The notes under the pieces: model-generated
What the model was told of the DNA's origin: nothing
What the model saw: only the letters and a program-made list of their open reading frames with translations
The model's database searches: none
Assembly: GCA_905480065.1 (NCBI GenBank)
Contig: CAJQOV010000129.1
Location: forward strand, 1-15,183
Length of the DNA: 15,183 nucleotides
Reading direction: 5' to 3'
From: an uncultured Gammaproteobacteria bacterium
GTDB lineage: Bacteria; Pseudomonadota; Gammaproteobacteria; UBA9214
Translations under genes and position numbers: made by a program
Shown: one piece after another, positions 1 through 5,469 of the stretch
Layout of the letters: each line of letters opens with the position of its first letter
How positions within the stretch are numbered: the first letter of the stretch is position 1

Positions 1-171
1 CAGCGGCCGGTACAGGTGGAGGCCACGGCGCGCGGTATCGCCTGGCAGGCAGCGGGTTGCCCGCCGCACTGGCCGGCAAGCGCAAGCGGCGATACCTTTC
101 AGCCGTGCGCCAATCCCGGCTTACAGACACGCTACCGGAAATTTCTCGCGGCCCTGAAACAGCAATTGTAG
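1..171 (+). CDS. FGGY-family carbohydrate kinase, C-terminal end (glycerol kinase-like)
   Basis: Only the last 56 codons are in the window, in frame from base 1 to a TAG stop. Family members phosphorylate glycerol or a sugar with ATP in the cytoplasm. The visible part has the FGGY C-terminal pattern: an E-x-TARGIAWQAAG stretch, equivalent to the E-x-TALGAAYLAG helix next to the nucleotide site, then W...TFQP...R-Y-R-KFL-AL, the usual closing helix with a paired Arg/Tyr. The Arg in TARG, where glycerol kinases usually have Leu, and the short tail make the substrate uncertain; a xylulokinase-like or other FGGY member is possible. No in-frame lesion is seen. Confidence 0.72.
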   Translation, partial: QRPVQVEATARGIAWQAAGCPPHWPASASGDTFQPCANPGLQTRYRKFLAALKQQL

Positions 172-174
172 GCG

Positions 175-206
175 TGCCTCACAGGCAGAACTCCCGCCGT
201 TTTTTC
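175..206 (+). terminator. Weak candidate terminator after the FGGY kinase
   Basis: A short stem (TGCCT-cac-AGGCA, 175-187) lies 4 bases after the kinase stop, and a run of six T follows at about 200-205. The T-run sits 13 bases beyond the stem, so this is a poor intrinsic terminator. Function is inferred from position only. Confidence 0.25.
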
Positions 207-213
207 TACTGGT

Positions 214-279
214 TGCAGGAGCGCGGGTATGCGTGAATAACGCTGGTCAATAGATCGCGGACAGCGTCCGCTCCTGCGA
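214..279. repeat. REP-like dispersed repeat, copy 1
   Basis: About 65 bp bounded by a perfect 9-bp inverted repeat (GCAGGAGCG at 215-223, CGCTCCTGC at 269-277). The left half carries AGGAGCGCGGGTATGCG and the right half CGCGGACAGCGTCCGCTCCTGC. Both halves recur in the copies at 2888 and 2993. It lies between the convergent kinase and CPBP protease genes, the usual place for REP/BIME elements. Confidence 0.7.
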
Positions 280-347
280 GAGCAAGGATTGCAGGAACGG
301 CTGGCGGCGCGGGCTGTCTGTTGCGTCAACAAGCCTTGCTGTAAATA

Positions 348-803
348 TCAAACCGGGGTCACGAACAACCAGAGATAACCGGCGTTGTAAAAGACGTGCA
401 ACAGCACCGGCGCGAGCAGCGAGCCGGTACGTTCCTTGAAGAAACCGAACACCAGGGAAGGGAAGAACACCAGTGCCGCGGCCAGCGGCGGGTGATAGAA
501 AAAGTGCGCAGCGGCAAACAACACGCTGGTCAGCAGGTTGGCGGCTGTCAGCGGTCCATAACGTGCCCGGGAAACCAGGTCGCGCACCAGCTCCTGCAGC
601 AGTCCGCGAAACGCGATTTCTTCCAGCAGCGGATACACCAGCACCAGCGTGAAGAACCATTGCGGGTAGAGCAGCGGTTTGTTCCACACCACGGGGGTTG
701 CGTTCAGCAGGTAGAACAGCAGCCAGGCCGCAGGCCCGGCAAGCAAGGCCAGGTAAAACAGCGGGTCCCGGTAGAGCGGGACGAGCTGGGCCCGGGGCGT
801 CAA
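348..803 (-). CDS. CPBP-family glutamic intramembrane protease (MrtJ-like)
   Basis: A 151-aa membrane protein with all CPBP (Abi/CAAX-protease-like) motifs: EEIAFR (E61, E62, R66), FAAAH (H100) and HVFYN (H136, N140), spread over about four hydrophobic helices. Family members cleave substrates within the membrane. The short length and the HPPL...FFPSLVFG region resemble MrtJ, the protease paired with JDVT-CTERM sorting signals; this is recognition from memory, and no JDVT-CTERM substrate is visible in the window. The start is TTG, chosen because it overlaps the upstream SseB-like stop by 4 bp (TTGA), implying translational coupling in a two-gene operon. A later start would cut into the first helix. 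Confidence 0.8.
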   Translation of the reverse strand: MTPRAQLVPLYRDPLFYLALLAGPAAWLLFYLLNATPVVWNKPLLYPQWFFTLVLVYPLLEEIAFRGLLQELVRDLVSRARYGPLTAANLLTSVLFAAAHFFYHPPLAAALVFFPSLVFGFFKERTGSLLAPVLLHVFYNAGYLWLFVTPV

Positions 804-1201
804 TTGTTTTTCAGTTGCTGGACCATTTCCGGCTCCAGATCAAAACCGACCGGCCAGTTCGGATTGATCGAGATGCCGACGCCAGTGCCGGTACGCTCCA
901 GCACCCAGCTGAACTCGGTCAGCAGCCCACCATCGTAGCCCGGAAATTCCCGTACGAATTCCTTGGCCCGGTCCGGGCTGGTGAACAGGATGAGCACCTC
1001 GACGTTGTCTTCGGTTTTCAGCGTGAGCGGAATCGCCTTGCTGCTGCTGGTGAAGCCCTCGATGCCGATGGAGTCCTTGATCGGCATGAACACCTGGGTA
1101 TCCATCAGGTATTTCATGAAGTCCTCGCTGCTCAGCTGTCCTTCCTGTGCGGACAGCAGTTTTTCTTCCAGTTCATTACGGGCGTCAAAGGTATCGTGCA
1201 T
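800..1201 (-). CDS. SseB-family protein
   Basis: A 133-aa soluble protein, homologous in pattern to the SseB N-terminal domain: an N-terminal helix (NELEEKLLSAQEG), a beta strand with IPLTL, then VLILFTSPDRAKEFV and the VGISINPNWPVGFDLEPEM ending typical of the family. Molecular function is not established; in Salmonella the name belongs to an enhanced-serine-sensitivity gene, unrelated to the secretion translocon SseB. Translation could start at a GTG six bases earlier (1207), but the GGA at the end of the terminator T-run is 8 bases from the ATG at 1201 and only 2 from the GTG, so ATG is preferred. It precedes and overlaps the CPBP protease gene, so the two are probably co-translated. Confidence 0.75.
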   Translation of the reverse strand: MHDTFDARNELEEKLLSAQEGQLSSEDFMKYLMDTQVFMPIKDSIGIEGFTSSSKAIPLTLKTEDNVEVLILFTSPDRAKEFVREFPGYDGGLLTEFSWVLERTGTGVGISINPNWPVGFDLEPEMVQQLKNN

Positions 1202-1212
1202 TTTCACTGTCC

Positions 1213-1239
1213 AAAAAACAGGCCCCGCAGTGCGGGGCC
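1213..1239 (-). terminator. Intrinsic terminator of yccA
   Basis: Read on the minus strand this is GGCCCCGCA-c-TGCGGGGCC followed by TGTTTTTTGG: a perfect GC-rich stem and a six-T run, 25 bases after the yccA stop. It sits immediately upstream of the SseB-like gene, so that gene must rely on read-through or on a promoter inside this region. Confidence 0.85.
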
Positions 1240-1264
1240 CTGGTGGATTGATGGTGCAACCGGC

Positions 1265-1933
1265 TTACTCGTCGCGCATCACGCCCAGCAAATGCAACAG
1301 GCTGATGAACAGGTTGTAGATAGAGAGATACAGGCTGACCGTGGCCAGGATGTAGTTGGTCTCGCCACCGTGAATGATTTCGCTGGTCTGGTACAGGATC
1401 ATCCCGGACATCAGCAGGATGAACATGGCAGACAACGCGAGCGAGAACACCGGTATTTGCAGGAACAGGTTGGCGACGATCGCGATCAGTGCCACCATCA
1501 TGCCGACGGCCAGGAACCCGCCGATGAAGCTGAAGTTCTTGCGCGTGGTCAGCACATAGCCGGACAGGCCCAGGAAGATCAGGCCGGTTCCACCCATGGC
1601 CGTCATGACCAGTTGTCCGCCATTGGGCAGTGCCAGGTACATGCTCAGCACCGGACCGAGGCCAAAGCCGAGCAGGCCGGTGACCAGGAAAGTAACCCAC
1701 AGGCCCTTGCTGGAGTTCGCCACCCGCGGCATGACGAACCAGAGCAGCCCCAGCGCTACTATGCTGCTGATCATCGATGCACCGTAAGGCACACCTACGG
1801 CCATCGAAACACCCGCCATCAGCGCGCTGAACAGCAACGTCAAAGACAGTAGCGCATAGGTATTGCGCAGCACCTTGTGAGTGGACAGCAACGATGGTTC
1901 GGAACGAAGTACGGTTTTTTCAATCATGCTCAT
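1265..1933 (-). CDS. yccA: Bax inhibitor-1/YccA family membrane protein
   Basis: A 222-aa inner-membrane protein with seven predicted hydrophobic helices, very close in length to E. coli YccA (219 aa), a substrate and modulator of the FtsH protease. The C-terminal signature is clear: YQTSEIIHGGETNYILAT, then LYLSIYNLFISLL and a short charged tail (VMRDE). The TMBIM/BI-1 fold includes a conserved acidic pair in the last helices; the Glu residues of SEIIHGGE lie in that area. The ATG at 1933 is preceded by AGGAGG 11 bases upstream; a second ATG two codons later is the only close alternative. It has its own terminator, so it is probably monocistronic. Confidence 0.93.
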   Translation of the reverse strand: MSMIEKTVLRSEPSLLSTHKVLRNTYALLSLTLLFSALMAGVSMAVGVPYGASMISSIVALGLLWFVMPRVANSSKGLWVTFLVTGLLGFGLGPVLSMYLALPNGGQLVMTAMGGTGLIFLGLSGYVLTTRKNFSFIGGFLAVGMMVALIAIVANLFLQIPVFSLALSAMFILLMSGMILYQTSEIIHGGETNYILATVSLYLSIYNLFISLLHLLGVMRDE

Positions 1934-1969
1934 GGAATATAAAACCTCCTGGTTAGCAGAAACAGGCCA

Positions 1970-1987
1970 GCAATATTGAGATATTGC
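1970..1987 (-). promoter_or_regulatory. Inverted repeat in the yccA leader
   Basis: A perfect 7-bp inverted repeat with a 4-base loop (GCAATAT-tgag-ATATTGC) lies 36 bases upstream of the yccA start. It could be an operator or a 5'-UTR hairpin. No matching regulator is recognised. Confidence 0.3.
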
Positions 1988-2267
1988 TCTAGTTACTCTT
2001 TGAGTGGGACAGACAAATACCCGACTGGTTCACTAGGATAAACACCCTGGACCGAAACGGCAACTTGTAAAACCCGCATCAGAGTCGGCTTTTTACTGGT
2101 CAAGCAGGGAGCCGTTCCGGTATTCTTGCGCACCAACAAGTTAGCGCACGGCAACGCTGATAAAGGCCATTATTCCGGCGATTGCCGAAATCCAGCCTGA
2201 GGCGAGGGGACCAGCGCGCTGCCAGTGCAAGCCCAAACCCAGCCTGGCGCACTGATAACAAGTTCAT
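1988..2267. other. Non-coding stretch between yccA and tRNA-Ser
   Basis: No supportable gene. This stretch must carry the yccA promoter (minus strand) and the tRNA promoter (plus strand), but neither shows a clear -35/-10 pair by eye. Confidence 0.5.
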
Positions 2268-2355
2268 GGAGAGGTGGCTGAGCGGTCGAAAGCGGCGGTC
2301 TTGAAAACCGTTGAAGGGCGACCTTCCCAGGGTTCGAATCCCTGCCTCTCCGCCA
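2268..2355 (+). tRNA. tRNA-Ser (anticodon UGA)
   Basis: 88 nt including an encoded CCA. The acceptor stem GGAGAGG (2268-2274) pairs perfectly with CCTCTCC (2345-2351), followed by discriminator G and CCA. The D-arm GGCTGAGCGG, anticodon loop with TGA at 2302-2304, long type-II variable arm (GTTGAAGGGCGACCTTC region) and T-arm GGTTCGAATCC are all present; the long variable arm and G73 fit serine. It reads UCA and, by wobble, other UCN codons. tRNA-Ser genes are common integration sites, but no integrase or repeated 3' end is seen here. Confidence 0.97.
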
Positions 2356-2413
2356 ATTTAACAGCTGCCGCCGTTCGCAGTTTCTCCAATCCCACACTGA
2401 GCTTCGCTACCTG

Positions 2414-2599
2414 ATGGAATCGATCGAACAAAAAGCCAGGCCTGATGCTGAAGTAAATGACGCGGGTCCTCTATACCCTGCAAGGCGACTGCCTTGCAGG
2501 GGCTGCACAGCGGACTGCGGACTGTACGAGACCTGCGATGGCAGGCCCTGGCGAATGAATATATCCACTTCCCCGGCAGACTCGGGTAAGTCCCGTTGA
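2414..2599 (+). CDS. Possible small Cys-rich protein (unrecognised)
   Basis: A 61-codon ORF starting 58 bases after the tRNA. Its middle holds C-RG-C-TAD-C-GLYET-C-DGRPWR, a CxxC-x3-C-x5-C cluster that could bind a metal or Fe-S centre. No Shine-Dalgarno is visible before the ATG at 2414, and a 10-bp hairpin lies inside it, both counting against it. I do not recognise the family with certainty; the compact Cys motif followed by GRPWR is the only reason to list it. It may be a chance ORF in decayed DNA. Confidence 0.3.
   Translation: MESIEQKARPDAEVNDAGPLYPARRLPCRGCTADCGLYETCDGRPWRMNISTSPADSGKSR
2476..2501. repeat. Perfect 10-bp hairpin
   Basis: CCCTGCAAGG (2476-2485) and CCTTGCAGGG (2492-2501) form a perfect stem around a 6-base loop. 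No T-run follows on either strand, so a terminator is unlikely. Confidence 0.5.
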
Positions 2600-2637
2600 A
2601 AACCCAGGGGAATGGACCCTGGGCCGTTGCAGTGTAA

Positions 2638-2891
2638 TTTACTCGGGAAGTGATGCTGAATGGCTACCACTACCAGCAGCTTTCCGGAGATAGCGGTTCG
2701 GGCGCGACGCTCGGTGACTTCAAGGGCCGGGTCACCGCCATTGGCCCGGGTTTGTCAGGATCCTTCCAGGCTGGCCCGGTACCTGTCGCGGTGAGCCTGC
2801 GCTATTTTCGCGAGTTCATGTGCATAACCGTCTCGAAGGCGACAGTGGCTGGCTGACGGTTTCCATACCGCTCTGGGTGCCCGGCCAGTAG
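2638..2891 (+). pseudogene. Remnant of an SphA/MetA-type outer-membrane protein (C-terminal piece, frameshifted)
   Basis: The reading frame opens after a TAA at 2635 and encodes GYHYQQLSGDSGSGA, LGDFKGRVTAIGP and SLRYFREF. This matches the conserved C-terminal beta-strand region of the SphA/'phenol degradation MetA' outer-membrane family (GYxYQQ-TGDSGSGA-LGDFKGRV-aIGP...). At about 2815-2819 the frame shifts by one base: the expected continuation NRLEGDSGWLTVSIPLW is found in the next frame and ends at TAG 2889-2891. Only about 80 of the family's roughly 300 residues remain, and nothing upstream of 2638 matches. It is a dead fragment; a REP-like repeat begins at its stop codon. Confidence 0.7.
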
Positions 2892-2953
2892 GAGCGCAGG
2901 TATGCGCGAACCGCATCGTTCGACATCTTCGCGGACAGCGTCCGCTCCTGCGG
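2888..2953. repeat. REP-like dispersed repeat, copy 2
   Basis: Same architecture as copy 1: AGGAGCGCAGGTATGCGCGAA on the left, CGCGGACAGCGTCCGCTCCTGC on the right, ends AGGAGCG/CGCTCCT inverted (2890-2896 and 2943-2949). The right 22 bp are identical to copy 1. It overlaps the stop of the SphA-type remnant. Confidence 0.75.
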
Positions 2954-2992
2954 CATTCCGCAGGGCGCGCCTTCGATCCGGCAAGGGTAATT

Positions 2993-3059
2993 GTAGGAGC
3001 GCTTATCAAGCGCGAACGATCACCGCACGTACCCAATCGCGGTCGATGTCCGCTCCTTG
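2993..3059. repeat. REP-like dispersed repeat, copy 3
   Basis: Begins GTAGGAGCGCTTATCAAGCG, ends CGCGGTCGATGTCCGCTCCT, with the same 7-bp inverted ends (2995-3001 and 3051-3057). More diverged inside than copies 1 and 2. It is in tandem with copy 2 in the same orientation, 40 bp apart. Confidence 0.7.
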
Positions 3060-3106
3060 TATCTCTCTCGATACGCTGCTTAGCTAGCAGTGTATCAGGG
3101 AATGTG

Positions 3107-3125
3107 AGGAGCTTGATCCGCTCCT
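3107..3125. repeat. Short degenerate REP-like hairpin
   Basis: AGGAGC-ttgatcc-GCTCCT, a perfect 6-bp stem sharing the ends of the three longer REP-like copies but with the interior missing. It is probably a deleted fourth copy. Confidence 0.45.
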
Positions 3126-3172
3126 GAGGCCATGAGCCTGTCCTGTAGATGAAGCCTCACATTCCAAACTTC

Positions 3173-4015
3173 TCAATATACTGAATGGTATCCAAGTCCT
3201 TCCTGGCGCGAATGAGGCTGCATGGACAAGGTAAAAAGCCAAAATGGCGGCATTGGGCGCGGCCATGCGCAAACTGGTACAGATCTGTTTTGGTGTATTG
3301 AAGCACCAGACATCCTATCTGCCTCAAACGACATAAACACCGCTTGAGCAGACCTGAAGGAGATGGTATCTACAGGCGCGTCGATTATTTTGTCTGCCCG
3401 CGGCGTGGCTGAAGGATGTTTGAATCTTAGAACGCGGCCACGCGGGAGAAAATCCAGAAGGCAGACACGCTGCCGATCGCGTACGCCGTCGCGCGCGGCA
3501 GCCATATCCTGCCAGCGAATATCCGTCAGGGCGGATGGCGTTGTGCCATGACCGGGGAGCCGCAACCCGACCACCCAGGCCCCTTTCCGGTGCAGGTGAG
3601 CTGCAAGGTTTCGCAGACTGTAGGGTGAGTCAGACAGGCCGTGCAAGAGGAGCACCCCGGCGACCGGGTTGTCGGCCCTGGATTCATAGGTGCGGTTCCA
3701 GTTTTCCGGCCAGCGACCGGGATCGGACAGGCTGCCGGGCGTGAAGCGGTTGATAATCGATTGCCGATCTGACGGAACTTTATCGACGATCTGTTGTTGC
3801 AGTTCCCTGAACAGGCGATCTTCGGCCTGCCGGTACTCATCGAATGTATGCACATGGTCTTGCGCACTGAACTCGCTATTGAGAACCCGGGTGTGCCAGA
3901 TTTCCAGGTCAGGCTTGTTGTTGACGTACAGAACAAAGGATACGAGAAACGCAATGGCGGCTCCCAGCACGCCATAGGAAGCGAGAGCGAGTAGTTTCTT
4001 GGGCGCTGCTGACAT
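3173..4015 (-). pseudogene. Alpha/beta hydrolase with N-terminal membrane anchor, 3' half lost
   Basis: The first ~174 codons (4015 down to about 3493) look like a normal member of an envelope alpha/beta hydrolase family: an N-terminal membrane helix (residues 8-31), FTPGSLSDPGRWPENWNRTYE, then VLLLHGLSDSPYSLR (oxyanion-hole HG at 125-126), LRLPGHGTTPSALTDIRWQDMAAA. In intact relatives a GYSxG nucleophile motif follows within about 30 residues, with Asp and His later. Here the frame instead runs into unrelated, Arg-rich sequence to a stop at 3173 with no GxSxG, so the catalytic triad is absent. A weak SGFSPA echo in another frame near 3450 suggests frameshift plus decay. The ATG at 4015 has GGAG 12 bases upstream. 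An active truncated enzyme is unlikely. Confidence 0.7.
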
Positions 4016-4425
4016 AAAGGCATGGTCTCCGGTGCAAGCTTTATCTGCTGGGTCGGTCCATTGTACGGAACTGCCACTTGCGTACCGGCAAGGCGGGGGA
4101 GGGTGCGCTGGTCCTGCCAGGTCATGCTTCCGCGAGAATAGTCATTCCCCGAATTCCTGTGAGTAGCCGGATAGCAGCAGCTCCAGTCTTTCTCATTTTT
4201 CAATCGTACATCAGTGCCCATCAAGCGACATTGCCCAGCTGGCCATGCAGGGCGGCCACGAAAAACCGGTTATTCACCTGCTGGTGGCTTACTTTCTCTG
4301 CCAGTTAGAACACGATATTGCGCGATCTGGTGTTGTGGTCTACTTTTATTTAAGAAGCACCGGATATACAAACAAGAACACTGAAGAACAAGACTTGTTG
4401 TTTCATACAAATCGGCGGCACCGGC
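4016..4425. other. 410-bp intergenic region, nothing recognised
   Basis: Short open frames on both strands have no recognisable domain or Shine-Dalgarno. It lies between divergent genes (the broken hydrolase on minus and the transglycosylase on plus), so it should hold their promoters, but no convincing -35/-10 pair or operator stands out. Confidence 0.4.
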
Positions 4426-5193
4426 ATGTTTAAGCTGCGACGATGGTTATCACGGGTACCTATCATCCTGCTTCTGGCAGGGAGTTTATTTACACTGGAC
4501 AAAGTAGACGCCGAGGATAATACAACAGGCACTTGGTACGGGAAGCGCATCGCCACGGCTGACGCGAGTACCTACAAGCTGTATTGTATCGCCGTCCTGC
4601 AGGGCGATATCGAGGCGGCTTACCACCTGGGATGGATGCGCTACAGCGGCCAGGAGGTGCCGGCAGACAATGCCCTGGCAGTAGGCTGGTTTCAGCTGGC
4701 CGCGAAGCATGGAGACCCCCATTCGCAGCGCATTCTCGACGACCTTTTGCCCAGCGTACAACCGGCGGAAGATGCCGGCTGTCCCCTGCGACACGGGAAA
4801 CCGAACCGCGCAACAATTGAGGCCTGGATCAACGTACTGGCCCCCAGCTACGGACTTGATGCGAACCTGCTGCTTGCGGTCGTCGATGTGGAGTCCCGCT
4901 TCAATCCGCTTGCCCGTTCTCCGAAGAACGCCCGCGGCCTGATGCAGTTAACACCTGCGACTGCCAGGCGCTTCGAGGTCAGTGATATATGGGATCCATT
5001 TGAAAACCTGAGGGGTGGCATGGCGTATCTGCGCTGGCTGATGGATCTTTACGAGGGTGATCTCGATCTGTCGCTCGCCGCCTACAATGCCGGAGAGCAT
5101 GCTGTGAACCACTATGGCGGTATCCCGCCGTACCGGGAAACACGTAACTACGTAACAACCGTCAGCCGCATCTATAACCGGGCCATTCAGTAG
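4426..5193 (+). CDS. Lytic transglycosylase with Sel1-like repeat
   Basis: A 255-aa exported protein predicted to cleave the MurNAc-GlcNAc bond of peptidoglycan, forming 1,6-anhydro ends. Domains in order: signal peptide (residues 1-29, hydrophobic VPIILLLAGSLFTL); a Sel1/TPR-like repeat (about 63-100: AAYHLGWMRYSGQEVPADNALAVGWFQLAAKHGD); an SLT domain (about 125-250) with catalytic Glu156 in VESRFNP, then NARGLMQLTP, ENLRGGMAYLRWL, LSLAAYNAGEHAV and PPYRETRNYV. All SLT signature blocks are present, so it should be active. It sits 276 bp upstream of the cytochrome operon in the same direction but is separated by that operon's own promoter. Local wall cutting for assembly of an envelope complex is possible but only inferred from proximity. 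Confidence 0.9.
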   Translation: MFKLRRWLSRVPIILLLAGSLFTLDKVDAEDNTTGTWYGKRIATADASTYKLYCIAVLQGDIEAAYHLGWMRYSGQEVPADNALAVGWFQLAAKHGDPHSQRILDDLLPSVQPAEDAGCPLRHGKPNRATIEAWINVLAPSYGLDANLLLAVVDVESRFNPLARSPKNARGLMQLTPATARRFEVSDIWDPFENLRGGMAYLRWLMDLYEGDLDLSLAAYNAGEHAVNHYGGIPPYRETRNYVTTVSRIYNRAIQ

Positions 5194-5207
5194 TGCGCCG
5201 GTGTCGC

Positions 5208-5317
5208 GGCAAGGCCCCTGCTGAACGGGTCGACTCGTATTCCTTCGTTGCGTAAAAATAGCAATCCTCTCCCAGCCAGTTCACCAGATTTAACAAAATA
5301 CCCCACCGGGCCTTGCC
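5208..5317. repeat. Separated perfect 10-bp inverted repeat
   Basis: GGCAAGGCCC (5208-5217) is the exact reverse complement of GGGCCTTGCC (5308-5317), 90 bases apart, in the region between the transglycosylase stop and the cytochrome promoter. A long-loop RNA structure or chance are both possible. Confidence 0.45.
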
Positions 5318-5368
5318 TGTTTGTCCTGTCAGTCATATCCACCCTGTCGGTTAAATTTCGCCCTCGAG

Positions 5369-5382
5369 TTGATCAACATCAA
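5369..5382 (+). promoter_or_regulatory. Perfect FNR/Anr box
   Basis: TTGAT-caac-ATCAA, a full match to the FNR-family consensus TTGAT-N4-ATCAA. Its centre (5375.5) is 41.5 bases upstream of 5417, the start point predicted from the -10 at 5405-5410, i.e. class-II activator geometry. FNR/Anr is an oxygen-labile Fe-S activator, so the downstream operon is probably induced under low oxygen. Confidence 0.85.
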
Positions 5383-5404
5383 TACCTCAGTTCTCGCCAT
5401 GGCC

Positions 5405-5410
5405 TTAAAT
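5405..5410 (+). promoter_or_regulatory. -10 element of the FNR-dependent promoter
   Basis: TTAAAT (4/6 match to TATAAT), placed 22 bases after the FNR box. There is no good -35, as expected for a class-II FNR promoter. The predicted transcript starts near 5417, about 53 bases before the first cytochrome ATG. Confidence 0.6.
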
Positions 5411-5469
5411 AACCAGCATATCCTGTTGTATTATTGTCATATTTACAGAACCACCGTCATCACTTTCCA

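Noticed and set aside
698..1852. 384-codon plus-strand open frame
   Set aside because: It runs antisense through the CPBP, SseB-like and yccA genes, has a Gln/Arg/His-rich shadow composition and no domain; the minus-strand genes are clear.
2603..2623. Hairpin CCCAGGG-gaatgga-CCCTGGG as a minus-strand terminator
   Set aside because: Only four T follow and no functional minus-strand gene ends just upstream of it, so there is nothing to terminate.
2268..4425. Genomic island integrated at tRNA-Ser
   Set aside because: No integrase and no second copy of the tRNA 3' end was seen in the window; the decayed genes alone do not show site-specific integration.
5434..5469. TTG start 12 codons upstream of the cytochrome
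   Set aside because: No Shine-Dalgarno, a rare start codon, and only 17 bases from the predicted transcription start; the ATG at 5470 is simpler.
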